A stretch of 6,759 nucleotides of DNA, from assembly GCA_913064995.1 (NCBI GenBank), contig CAJYBL010000080.1, positions 1 to 6,759 on the forward strand. Direction: 5' to 3'. The translations under genes were made by a program, and so were the position numbers. The stretch is from an uncultured Alphaproteobacteria bacterium (GTDB lineage: Bacteria > Pseudomonadota > Alphaproteobacteria > Puniceispirillales > Puniceispirillaceae). This document shows positions 1 to 6,408 of the stretch, piece by piece; position 1 is the first letter of the stretch; each line of letters starts with the position of its first letter. The notes beneath the pieces are model-generated. The model was not told the DNA's origin and searched no databases. It saw nothing but the letters and a program-made list of their open reading frames with translations.

Positions 1-234
1 CAAATCTTCTTTGGCTTTGTCGATGACGCGAACCAGCTCTCGTGAGCCCGAATTGTCACGACCCTGATTATCGGGAATCGCCGCATATTTTGCCGATGTG
101 TCAACGATCTTGCTAAGCGTCAGGGCACCGCCCGCATTTTCAAAGAAAACGCGTGGCCCTTGAACCGGACAGCCATCAATCTGGGCAAATTGGCCGCGAA
201 TATTTTCAAGAAGATCAGCAGAAATTTTGGTCAT
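1..234 (-). CDS. Aminotransferase class V-fold PLP-dependent enzyme, N-terminal fragment
   Basis: This leftward gene is open to the window edge, so only the first 78 residues are present. The protein starts MTKISADLL and contains RVFFENAGGALT (about residues 29-40), which resembles the FxNAAG segment near the start of class V aminotransferases and cysteine desulfurase/selenocysteine lyase-like enzymes. It is followed by AIPDNQGRDNSGS (about 50-62), where this fold has its substrate- and PLP-proximal N-terminal loop. The PLP lysine and the rest of the active site lie outside the window, so the reaction cannot be assigned. The ATG at 234 is chosen because family similarity begins soon after it; a clear Shine-Dalgarno is not visible, only a weak GAAAG. 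The gene is divergent from the photolyase homologue. A class V assignment is likely; a true cysteine desulfurase is less likely from this fragment. Confidence 0.75.
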   Translation of the reverse strand, partial: MTKISADLLENIRGQFAQIDGCPVQGPRVFFENAGGALTLSKIVDTSAKYAAIPDNQGRDNSGSRELVRVIDKAKEDL

Positions 235-304
235 GACAGATTGCTTTCAAAACGGAGAGTGAAAAAGATTTAAACGCAGAGAACAAGAAGGTAAAGGTGA
301 ATTT

Positions 305-334
305 GATCGAGTGCTCGGCCGAGCTGACACGATC
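305..334. repeat. Nested inverted repeat in the divergent intergenic gap
   Basis: A perfect 12-base palindrome, GCTCGGCCGAGC, lies at 313-324. It is flanked by complementary GATCG (305-309) and CGATC (330-334) arms, offset by one base. It sits between two divergent genes and upstream of the proposed photolyase promoter. There is no following T-tract, so it does not look like a terminator. An operator or a transcribed hairpin is possible. The symmetry is seen directly; the function is inferred. Confidence 0.4.
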
Positions 335-341
335 TTTGAGT

Positions 342-352
342 TGGCAATGCCA
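342..352. promoter_or_regulatory. Short inverted repeat upstream of the photolyase promoter, possible operator
   Basis: TGGCA-A-TGCCA forms a perfect 5+1+5 dyad ending six bases before the proposed -35 element. The position suits a regulator-binding site for the photolyase-family gene or for the divergent aminotransferase gene. A dyad this short can arise by chance, so this is a candidate only. Confidence 0.25.
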
Positions 353-358
353 GATCAA

Positions 359-388
359 TTGAAAGTCTTCATGCGTTAGTGCTAATAT
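359..388 (+). promoter_or_regulatory. Candidate sigma-70-like promoter for the photolyase-family gene
   Basis: TTGAAA (359-364) matches five of six -35 consensus bases. TAATAT (383-388) matches four of six -10 bases, with an 18-base spacer. The expected transcription start is about seven bases after the -10 and falls on or next to the ATG at 395. No purine-rich Shine-Dalgarno precedes that ATG, so a leaderless transcript would fit. This is pattern matching only. Confidence 0.35.
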
Positions 389-394
389 CCGGCC

Positions 395-2053
395 ATGCAG
401 CCCAAAGTGATTATTGTCTGGTTCAAACGTGACCTTCGTGTGTTTGACCATGCGCCGCTGGCCGATGCGGTTCATGACGCCGATTTTGTTTTACCGCTTT
501 TTGTTGTCGAGCCGGATTATTGGCAATTGCCAACATCATCAAGGCGGCATTGGTGTTTTGTGAGTGACTGTCTTCACGAGCTGGATGCCAGCCTTGCAAC
601 GCTTGGACAGCATTTGATTTTACGCATTGGTGAGATAACTGACGTGTTGGATGAGCTGTCGCGCCATGTGCAAGTTCAGGCGATCTATGCGCATGAAGAA
701 ACCGGCGATGCATGGACCTATGCGCGTGATCGAAAGGTGCATGCCTATTGCCAGCGGGCGAAAATACCATTTCGGGAATCACCGGCAAATGGTGTTGTTC
801 GCCGGTTGAAAAACCGCAATGATTGGGCGGCGATACGCCATCAGCGGATGCAGGAAAGTCGTATTCCACGTCCTGCCAGCCTGCCAGCCTTGCGCTTGCT
901 ACAAAGTGAGTTGATCCCGCAAAAAGATAACCCGCTTTTTGGGGCAGCGCTTGACCAATTGTCAGGTGAGCAATTGTCATGTGAGCAATCATCAGGCGGG
1001 CAATCTTTGGGCGCGCATTTTGGGCAAAATAGCGACCCATTGCCAGCAAGTGGAAAAACCGCCATCCAACCGCATGTGCAAACTGGTGGGCGCAAAGCGG
1101 CCATCGCTCTCCTTACCTCATTTCTGGAAGACCGAAGTCAATTCTATATCAAGAACCTTGCCTCGCCATCACAAGGGCCAGATACATCAATGCGATTATC
1201 GCCGCATCTGGCATGGGGAACGATGTCATCGCGTGAGGTTGAGACCACTATCCGCAATTATCTAGGCAATCCGGAAAATGATATCACGCCGGCCAAACGC
1301 CGTGGTTGCCGTGCGGTGATGTCGCGGCTGGCTTGGCGCTGCCATTTCATGCAAAAGCTTGAAGATCAGCCAGATATTGAATGGGCCGCGATGCACCCGC
1401 TTTATGAGTCGGTTCGTGATGATATGGATCAAGATGCCGGTCGCAAAGTGGCCTATCTGGCCGCATGGAAAACGGGGCAAACCGGCTATCCGATGATTGA
1501 TGCCTGCATGCGGTCGCTGATTCATCAAGGCTGGATCACTTTTCGGATGCGGGCGATGCTGGTCAGTTTTGCCAGCTATCATCTATGGCTCGATTGGCGG
1601 TTAACCGCGCCCTATCTGGCGCAATTATTTACCGATTATGAAGCTGGCATTCATTATAGCCAGTTCCAGATGCAATCGGGGGTGACCGGTATCAATACAA
1701 TCCGCATTTATAATCCGGTTAAACAATCAATTGATCATGACCCTGATGGGCTATTTATTCGCCGTTGGTTGCCTGAGTTGGCGCATTTGCAATCAAAATG
1801 GATACACCTGCCACACGCCATACCGCCGGTTGAGGCCGCAGCGATCGGCTGGGTCATTGGACGTGATTATCCGTTGCCCATTGTCGAGAATGCGGCGGCT
1901 ATGCGCGAGGCGCGTGACCGCATTTATGCCGTCCGGAAAAGCGATCAATTCAAGCCGATGGCGCGTGCGGTCTATCAAAAATTAGGAAGCCGTAAACCGG
2001 CGCCGAAAAGGCCGCGCCGCAAAATCAATGACGCGCAACCCCGCCTGATTTAA
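395..2053 (+). CDS. Cryptochrome/photolyase-family flavoprotein, divergent
   Basis: Members are FAD proteins that repair UV-damaged DNA with blue light or act as photoreceptors. The N-terminal Rossmann-like antenna domain begins at [18 protein letters not shown]; the FAD-binding helical domain follows from about residue 231. Recognisable blocks are [21 protein letters not shown] (W314), [11 protein letters not shown] (363-373), GWITFRMRA (379-387), [13 protein letters not shown] (414-426) and IRIYNP (436-441). Aligned by eye to E. coli PhrB, W277, W338, W359 and D372 have equivalents. E274, W306, N341, M345, N378, W382 and W384 are replaced by R, A, F, A, H, F and M. At 552 residues it is longer than PhrB (472), because of a polar linker (about 168-230) and a basic tail with [10 protein letters not shown]. 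The ATG is chosen because the conserved N-terminus starts immediately. Superfamily membership is sure; DNA repair versus signalling is not. Confidence 0.93.
   Translation: MQPKVIIVWFKRDLRVFDHAPLADAVHDADFVLPLFVVEPDYWQLPTSSRRHWCFVSDCLHELDASLATLGQHLILRIGEITDVLDELSRHVQVQAIYAHEETGDAWTYARDRKVHAYCQRAKIPFRESPANGVVRRLKNRNDWAAIRHQRMQESRIPRPASLPALRLLQSELIPQKDNPLFGAALDQLSGEQLSCEQSSGGQSLGAHFGQNSDPLPASGKTAIQPHVQTGGRKAAIALLTSFLEDRSQFYIKNLASPSQGPDTSMRLSPHLAWGTMSSREVETTIRNYLGNPENDITPAKRRGCRAVMSRLAWRCHFMQKLEDQPDIEWAAMHPLYESVRDDMDQDAGRKVAYLAAWKTGQTGYPMIDACMRSLIHQGWITFRMRAMLVSFASYHLWLDWRLTAPYLAQLFTDYEAGIHYSQFQMQSGVTGINTIRIYNPVKQSIDHDPDGLFIRRWLPELAHLQSKWIHLPHAIPPVEAAAIGWVIGRDYPLPIVENAAAMREARDRIYAVRKSDQFKPMARAVYQKLGSRKPAPKRPRRKINDAQPRLI
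956..1015 (+). repeat. Four 15-base tandem repeats within the photolyase linker
   Basis: Four consecutive 15-base units begin at 956, 971, 986 and 1001, each starting CAAT. The first two differ at one position (CAATTGTCAGGTGAG and CAATTGTCATGTGAG); the third and fourth are progressively more diverged. The unit is a multiple of three and in frame, encoding [15 protein letters not shown] and QSLGA at residues 188-207. It lies in the poorly conserved linker between the antenna and FAD domains, so length change there is probably tolerated. Confidence 0.8.
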
Positions 2054-2073
2054 CCGCCGCATTGATCAAATCA

Positions 2074-2552
2074 TTATCGCCGGATAGGGGCGTCACCAAT
2101 ATGGCCTTGCGCTTCGTCATGGCCAATATCGAATCGCTTTGTTTTCATACTTGAAATGACTTCAGGTGACCCTTGAACTGCAATTTGAGAATTGGTCTTT
2201 GGGTGGTTTTTCGAAAATTTGGCAATGATGCGCGGAAAGAAATGATCACCAAAGACGGGCATCGGCCTGATATTTATTTTTGTCGGGGTTGCCTCGCCAC
2301 CTGATTTTAATAATTGTTTAAGATCATCAATTTGCTCCAGAATTTCATTGGCTCTGTCGAGCAGAAAAAAGCTTCAGGAACGGGAATTAAACGCCCGTTT
2401 TGGCGCTCAAATAACTGTTAAATAATGATTTTTATCTCTTTAACGGTTGCGCTCAGAGCCGGTTGGGTTCGCCCTAATTGCCGCGCCGCAGCAGAAATTG
2501 AACCGGTCTTCATAACTTCCCGAATGACGGTCATCTGCCATAAACTAAACAT
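2074..2552 (-). pseudogene. Decayed LysR-family transcriptional regulator
   Basis: Reading leftward from an ATG at 2552, 44 residues (MFSLWQMTVIREVMKTGSIS, then AAARQLGRTQPALSATVKEI) form a LysR winged-helix N-terminus and end at TAA (2420-2418). The same frame continues beyond the stop with QLFERQNGRLIPVPEA, the usual second half of that domain. A T6 run (A6 at 2365-2370 on the plus strand) then shifts the frame; one extra T would restore FFLLDRANEILEQI. The new frame runs into a LysR effector-domain start, MPVFGDHFFPRIIAKF and SSMKTKRFDIG, and stops near 2074. A second probable shift leads into VTPLSGD, and the remainder of the domain is missing. The independent stop, frameshifts and truncation indicate a true pseudogene rather than one sequencing error. 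The ATG faces away from the TRAP operon, so this was probably its regulator. Confidence 0.85.
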
Positions 2553-2707
2553 TTGGTGCTTTTTGTGTTTTGCTTGATGTCACATGATAGCCCGTAAGAA
2601 CCTAAAAGAACTTTTAATCGAATTAGAGTAATTTATAGTTTGTCTTAAGGGGCAGTCTCGCTTTAAAGTTGGGGCGATTGGTATCATGTTGAATGATGCT
2701 GAATAAC

Positions 2708-2736
2708 TTGGCAAATGGGGAAATGCCTGATCTAAA
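2708..2736 (+). promoter_or_regulatory. Candidate promoter for the TRAP operon
   Basis: TTGGCA (2708-2713) matches five of six -35 bases. TCTAAA (2731-2736) matches four of six -10 bases after a 17-base spacer. This would give an untranslated leader of about 120 bases before the binding-protein ATG. Support is by pattern only, and other AT-rich hexamers in the gap could serve. Confidence 0.25.
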
Positions 2737-2745
2737 TATGGATCA
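2728..2745. promoter_or_regulatory. TGATC-N8-GATCA dyad overlapping the candidate -10
   Basis: An 18-base dyad with perfect five-base arms and an AT-rich eight-base centre overlaps the proposed -10 element. That position would suit an operator of the transport operon. Whether the broken LysR protein or another regulator bound it cannot be told from the sequence. Confidence 0.3.
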
Positions 2746-2861
2746 TTTGGGTTAAGGCCCGTTCCTTTATTTGTTTGGCGAAGCGTTTGGCTGAGACAAG
2801 GCTGTAAAGGCATTTGGCTGCAACTGCTTCACGTATTGACATAACCATAGTGGAGAAACCC

Positions 2862-3854
2862 ATGAAATATTTAGGTAAGCTATTTGCAACAGCTTTGGTT
2901 TCATTACTTGCGATGGGCAGTGTAGCCCAGGCGCAGGACATGACATTTTTTAGAATTGGTACTGGTGGAGCTGGTGGAACTTATTTTCCCATTGGCGGTT
3001 TGATTGCTAATGCGATTTCAAGTCCTCCAGGTGCACGCTCGTGCGATAAAGGCGGAACCTGTGGTGTGCCAGGATTGGTTGCAATTGCAGTTTCAACAAA
3101 CGCATCGGTATTCAATATGAATGCTGTCCAGGCAGGCAATCTTGAAGCTGGTCTCGCAGGCGGACAAAGCGTGGCTCAGGGTTATGAAGGAACAGGCAAA
3201 TTTAAAGGCGACAGGAAAGATAAAGTCCGGATCATCGCTAATCTTTATCCTGAAGATATGCACTTGGTCCTTCCAAAAGGAACAAAGATGAGTAGCCTCA
3301 AAGAGCTTGAGGGCAAGAGCGTTGGAGTTGCATCAGCTGGTTCTGGAACTCAAGTTTCTGTCAAGATGATTTTGAAGCATTATGGCATTTCAGTAAAAGA
3401 AAACGAATTGGGACTGAAGCAAAGCGCCCAGCGGCTTGCTGATGGTCAAATTGATGCGTTCTTCTATGCTGGTGGCACACCGTTTTCGGCATTGATCCAG
3501 CTTGGATCAACAAAAGGATTTGAGCTTTATAATTTCTCTGCTGCAGAGCGTAAAGAAATCAACAAAATCATTCCTTATTATGTCGAGTCAAAAATTCCTG
3601 CTGGAACATATGAGACTATCGGCTACGACGTTGCAACAGTTGCGGTCAATGGCCAACTTGTAACATCCATTGATCAGCCAACTGAGTTGATCTACGGCAT
3701 TACAAAAGCATTGTGGAGCAAAAAAACACGTAGTTTGCTTGACAAAGGGCATTCTAAAGGCAAGGCAATCCAACTAGATACCGCTCTGAAGGGCGTTCTG
3801 ATCCCAGTTCATCCTGGCGCAGAGAAGTTTTATAAAGAAAAAGGTATGATGTAG
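2862..3854 (+). CDS. TAXI-family TRAP transporter solute-binding protein
   Basis: This is the periplasmic receptor of a TRAP transporter; it captures substrate and delivers it to the membrane permease. The 330-residue protein has a Sec signal peptide (KYLGKLF, then a hydrophobic stretch, likely cleaved at AQA|QD after residue 24). The mature part opens with FRIGTGGAGGTYFPIGG (30-46), the TAXI-family signature, followed by CGVPGLVAIAVSTNASV and the two-lobed NMT1/TAXI core with LKELEGKSVGVASAGSGT. It has only two cysteines after the signal (C61 and C67), which could form a disulfide. The ATG at 2862 is preferred over an upstream in-frame TTG (2814) because it has GGAG six bases upstream and gives a normal signal peptide. 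The family is known for glutamate-, glutamine- or 2-oxoglutarate-type ligands; the ligand here is unknown. The fused permease gene follows after a terminator-like hairpin. Confidence 0.93.
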   Translation: MKYLGKLFATALVSLLAMGSVAQAQDMTFFRIGTGGAGGTYFPIGGLIANAISSPPGARSCDKGGTCGVPGLVAIAVSTNASVFNMNAVQAGNLEAGLAGGQSVAQGYEGTGKFKGDRKDKVRIIANLYPEDMHLVLPKGTKMSSLKELEGKSVGVASAGSGTQVSVKMILKHYGISVKENELGLKQSAQRLADGQIDAFFYAGGTPFSALIQLGSTKGFELYNFSAAERKEINKIIPYYVESKIPAGTYETIGYDVATVAVNGQLVTSIDQPTELIYGITKALWSKKTRSLLDKGHSKGKAIQLDTALKGVLIPVHPGAEKFYKEKGMM

Positions 3855-3871
3855 TAAAAGTCATATTTTTG

Positions 3872-3920
3872 AAGTTGCAGATGCATCTCGTGAGGGTGTT
3901 TCTGCAACTTTCTTTTTTTT
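3872..3920 (+). terminator. Intra-operon Rho-independent terminator or attenuator
   Basis: Perfect 10-base arms AAGTTGCAGA (3872-3881) and TCTGCAACTT (3901-3910) flank a 19-base loop and are followed immediately by TCTTTTTTTT. The hairpin starts 17 bases after the binding-protein stop and ends 38 bases before the permease ATG. No separate promoter is obvious between it and the permease, so it probably terminates only part of transcription and raises the ratio of binding protein to permease. It may also protect the upstream mRNA end. Confidence 0.85.
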
Positions 3921-3958
3921 GCAATTTTACTTTTTGAAAAACCTTTGAGGGAATTTAA

Positions 3959-6052
3959 ATGGCTGAACTGGACATCAAGAAAGCAGAAGAGCTGGAGAAG
4001 AAATACGACTCCGGGCTTCAAACACGTGTCATTGGGCCATTTTTGTTAAAATTTACTTATTATTTTTCAATATTGTTTGCCGCGTATCATTATGTCACGG
4101 CAGGTATCGGAGTGCCGATTGATTACTGGCACATGGGCTCGCACATGGCCGGCGTCATGGTTCTGGTTTTTATTGGATTTCCTGCCTTTCGCGGCAAACA
4201 AGCAGGTCAATTGCGCCCCAATAGTTGGTGGATATACGGCAATGTGCCTATTTGGGACTGGCTTTTGATTATTGCAGGGGTCGCATCAGCTTATTATGTG
4301 GGAATAACGTGGTATGAGATTGACTTTGAGTTTCTGGGAGGCAGGTTTCAACTCCCCGATCAAGTGATGCGTCAGGGTAATCCTGCAACAATTGATGTTG
4401 TTTTTGGCACCATCCTGATTGTTGTTTTGTTAGAGGCTGTTCGAAGAACTCTCGGCATCATTGTGCCAATTATTATTGGCTTGTTCACCGTCTACGCTGT
4501 ATTCGGCATGTACATGCCTTTTCAAATTCTAAAACACCCCGGTGTTAACTGGGACCTCTTCATCAACAGCATGTACTTTCCTGAGGAAGGCATTTTTGGG
4601 GTGACTCTGTGGATCGTTTCGACAGTTGTTTTTCATTTTGTTCTTTTTGGAATCCTTGCGCAACGGATGGGTTTGGGACAGTTTTTTGTAGACATTGCGA
4701 CAGTTGCTGCAGGGCGTTACACTGGTGGCCTCGCCAAGGTCAGTGTGGTGTCTTCAGCTTTTTTTGGGACAATTTCTGGATCTTCGATTGCAAATACTGT
4801 CTCGACCGGTTCTTTGACAATCCCAAACATGAAGCGAATGGGGTATCCCGGGCATCTTGCAGGTGGTGTTGAGGCGGCCTCTAGCGCAGGGGGCCAAATA
4901 ACACCGCCCATCATGGGTGCCGCTGCATTTGTGATGGCGGAATTTCTCGAGCTTCCTTACACAACCATCATTCTGGCAGCGATGGTTCCAGCTGCAATGC
5001 ATTATGTTGGCGTGATATCAATTGTCCACTTCAAGGCAAAGCGCCTTGGCTTAAAAGGAATGCCCGAATCAGAGATTCCAAAACTATGGGATGTGATTAG
5101 ACGGGGGTGGCCAACTGCCATACCCTTAGCAGTACTCATATATGTTTTATTTAGCGGTTATTCACCTCATATGGCAGCATTTTGGGGTATAACGACCGCG
5201 TTAGTTGTTGGTTTTGTAAATCCCATGCACCGTATTGGTGTTAAAGACATCATGGAAGGTTGTGTTACCGGGGTAAAATATGCACTTGCCGTTGGCGCGG
5301 TCTGTTCTGCTATTGGTATTGTTGTTGGTGTTGTTAATACAACTGGTCTTGGGTTCCGATTGGGCTTTATGGTAACAGAAGTGGCGGTTAATTTTGGCGA
5401 GGCAACCCTGCCATTAATTGCTTGGTTCCCGCTGGCAGATTTTGATTTGCAAGACCTTACCTTATTTATCTCACTGATTATGATTGCAATCACCTGTATT
5501 TTCATGGGTGCTGGCTTGCCAACCACGGCGCTTTATATAATGTTGGCAACAGTAGCGCAGCCTGCTCTTGGAAACCTTGGTGTTCCGCCACTCGCATCAC
5601 ACTTGTTTGTGCTTTACTACGGCGTTATTTCAGAGATTACTCCGCCGGTTTGTGCGTCTGCATATGCGGCGGCTGGCATTGCTGGAGCTAACCCGTTCAA
5701 AACAGGCTTGTCGGCCTTCTCACTTGGCATTGGGAAATTATTAGTTCCCATGGTGTTTGTGTATTCGCCAGCGTTGTTGATTGTCCTTGATGATTATTTC
5801 ACCTGGGCGGAGTTCATCCAAACTGCAACCACATGTGCCCTCGGTGTGTTCATGCTGTCTGCATCAGTCGCTGGATATTTTCTGGTATTCATGAATGGCC
5901 CCAGCCGAGTGATGTTTGCGCTAGCAGGACTGCTTTTGGTGTCGCCTAGCACAACTGCAATGTTGTATGCGCTTTTGCTAGCATCCCCGGTCCTTGCCCA
6001 TCAGATTTACGAACGTTATTTGAGTAAAGGTCGCCCAACATTGGAGCATTGA
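3959..6052 (+). CDS. TRAP transporter permease, fused 4TM/12TM (DctQ-DctM type)
   Basis: This inner-membrane subunit drives ion-coupled uptake of the substrate delivered by the TAXI protein. The 697 residues are strongly hydrophobic, with a charged cytoplasmic start (MAELDIKKAEELEKK). The N-terminal third has about four membrane segments, corresponding to the small DctQ-like subunit. The DctM-like part carries FGTISGSSIANT (269-280), GGQITPPIMGAAAF (311-324), GAGLPTTALYI (517-527) and SEITPPVCASAY (558-569). These are the paired helical-hairpin and substrate/ion motifs of TRAP fusion permeases, whose length range this fits. The ATG has GAGGGA seven bases upstream. Its TGA shares one base with the next ATG (TGATG at 6050-6054), indicating translational coupling to the cupin. 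Fused permeases usually accompany TAXI binding proteins, as here. Confidence 0.95.
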   Translation: MAELDIKKAEELEKKYDSGLQTRVIGPFLLKFTYYFSILFAAYHYVTAGIGVPIDYWHMGSHMAGVMVLVFIGFPAFRGKQAGQLRPNSWWIYGNVPIWDWLLIIAGVASAYYVGITWYEIDFEFLGGRFQLPDQVMRQGNPATIDVVFGTILIVVLLEAVRRTLGIIVPIIIGLFTVYAVFGMYMPFQILKHPGVNWDLFINSMYFPEEGIFGVTLWIVSTVVFHFVLFGILAQRMGLGQFFVDIATVAAGRYTGGLAKVSVVSSAFFGTISGSSIANTVSTGSLTIPNMKRMGYPGHLAGGVEAASSAGGQITPPIMGAAAFVMAEFLELPYTTIILAAMVPAAMHYVGVISIVHFKAKRLGLKGMPESEIPKLWDVIRRGWPTAIPLAVLIYVLFSGYSPHMAAFWGITTALVVGFVNPMHRIGVKDIMEGCVTGVKYALAVGAVCSAIGIVVGVVNTTGLGFRLGFMVTEVAVNFGEATLPLIAWFPLADFDLQDLTLFISLIMIAITCIFMGAGLPTTALYIMLATVAQPALGNLGVPPLASHLFVLYYGVISEITPPVCASAYAAAGIAGANPFKTGLSAFSLGIGKLLVPMVFVYSPALLIVLDDYFTWAEFIQTATTCALGVFMLSASVAGYFLVFMNGPSRVMFALAGLLLVSPSTTAMLYALLLASPVLAHQIYERYLSKGRPTLEH

Positions 6053-6408
6053 TGCATCCTGTTTCAAAAAGCACAAAAAAGGCTTATCAATGGGGTGATG
6101 GCGGTATTAGCTGGCCACTTGTCGAGACGATGGGCTTGCTTGTGGTTGAAGAAACGCTGGCACCTGGCGGCAGCGAAAAACATCATTATCACAATCAAGC
6201 AGTGCAATGTTTCTACATGTTGGTGGGGCGTGCGGTGATGCAGTTTGCTGATGGTCAGAATGTCGAGATTGACACCGGCATGGCCTTGCATATCCCGCCT
6301 GAAACCTGTCATGCAATTGTTAATCAGACCGGCGAAGAAATCCGCTTTCTGGTGATATCGGCGCCATCATCACGCGGCGATCGGCATGAAGTGGAACAGG
6401 ATAAATGA
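6052..6408 (+). CDS. Small single-domain cupin protein
   Basis: The 118-residue protein is a one-domain cupin. Motif 1 has exact spacing: G39, H45, H47, a Gln at the usual Glu position (Q52), then G59. Motif 2 reads G76, P82, E84 in place of the usual Gly, H87 and N91. The three His ligands are kept but the acidic ligand is not, so metal binding is likely yet altered. Such proteins act as small enzymes (isomerases, dioxygenases, lyases) or ligand sensors; the role here is unknown. The ATG at 6052 is preferred over an adjacent upstream TTG (6049) because GGAG (6043-6046) lies five bases before it. It overlaps the permease stop by one base and the next gene by four (ATGA), so it belongs to the same operon and probably handles the same substrate or its product. 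Confidence 0.9.
   Translation: MHPVSKSTKKAYQWGDGGISWPLVETMGLLVVEETLAPGGSEKHHYHNQAVQCFYMLVGRAVMQFADGQNVEIDTGMALHIPPETCHAIVNQTGEEIRFLVISAPSSRGDRHEVEQDK

Larger units (their letters stand above)
2553..2861. other. Intergenic region upstream of the TRAP operon
   Basis: About 309 bases separate the LysR remnant from the binding-protein ATG. The stretch is AT-rich in its left half and shows no convincing coding sequence on either strand. It holds the candidate promoter and dyad listed separately and, at its right end, the Shine-Dalgarno GGAG (2852-2855), six bases before the ATG at 2862. No tRNA-like fold, terminator or transposon end was recognised. Confidence 0.6.

Noticed and set aside
423..1049. 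A 208-codon open frame on the minus strand inside the photolyase gene
   Set aside because: It is antisense to an unmistakable photolyase frame, and its translation is rich in His, Ala and Arg with no recognisable motif. It is best explained as a shadow of the coding strand's codon bias.
841..1104. A minus-strand frame with a Cys/Asp/Pro-rich repeated pattern resembling a metal-binding peptide
   Set aside because: The pattern is the antisense reading of the 15-base tandem repeats in the photolyase linker; there is no ribosome site or family similarity.
395..2053. Assignment of the photolyase homologue to the recently described photolyases with inverted domain order
   Set aside because: Here the antenna-type Rossmann domain is N-terminal and the FAD domain C-terminal, the ordinary order, so that class does not fit.
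2074..2262. A separate 62-residue minus-strand gene
   Set aside because: Its sequence is the start of a LysR effector domain and continues from the upstream LysR frames after frame correction, so it is part of the pseudogene.
2708..2728. A sigma-54 promoter reading of the TTGGCAAATGGGGAAATGCC stretch
   Set aside because: The spacing between the GG and GC elements is 13 bases rather than the required 10.
2814..2861. N-terminal extension of the TAXI binding protein from an upstream TTG
   Set aside because: It would place 16 mixed polar residues before an otherwise normal signal peptide. The ATG at 2862 has a good Shine-Dalgarno.
5167..5526. A 119-codon minus-strand open frame within the permease gene
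   Set aside because: It is antisense to conserved TRAP permease motifs and has no recognisable domain or ribosome site.
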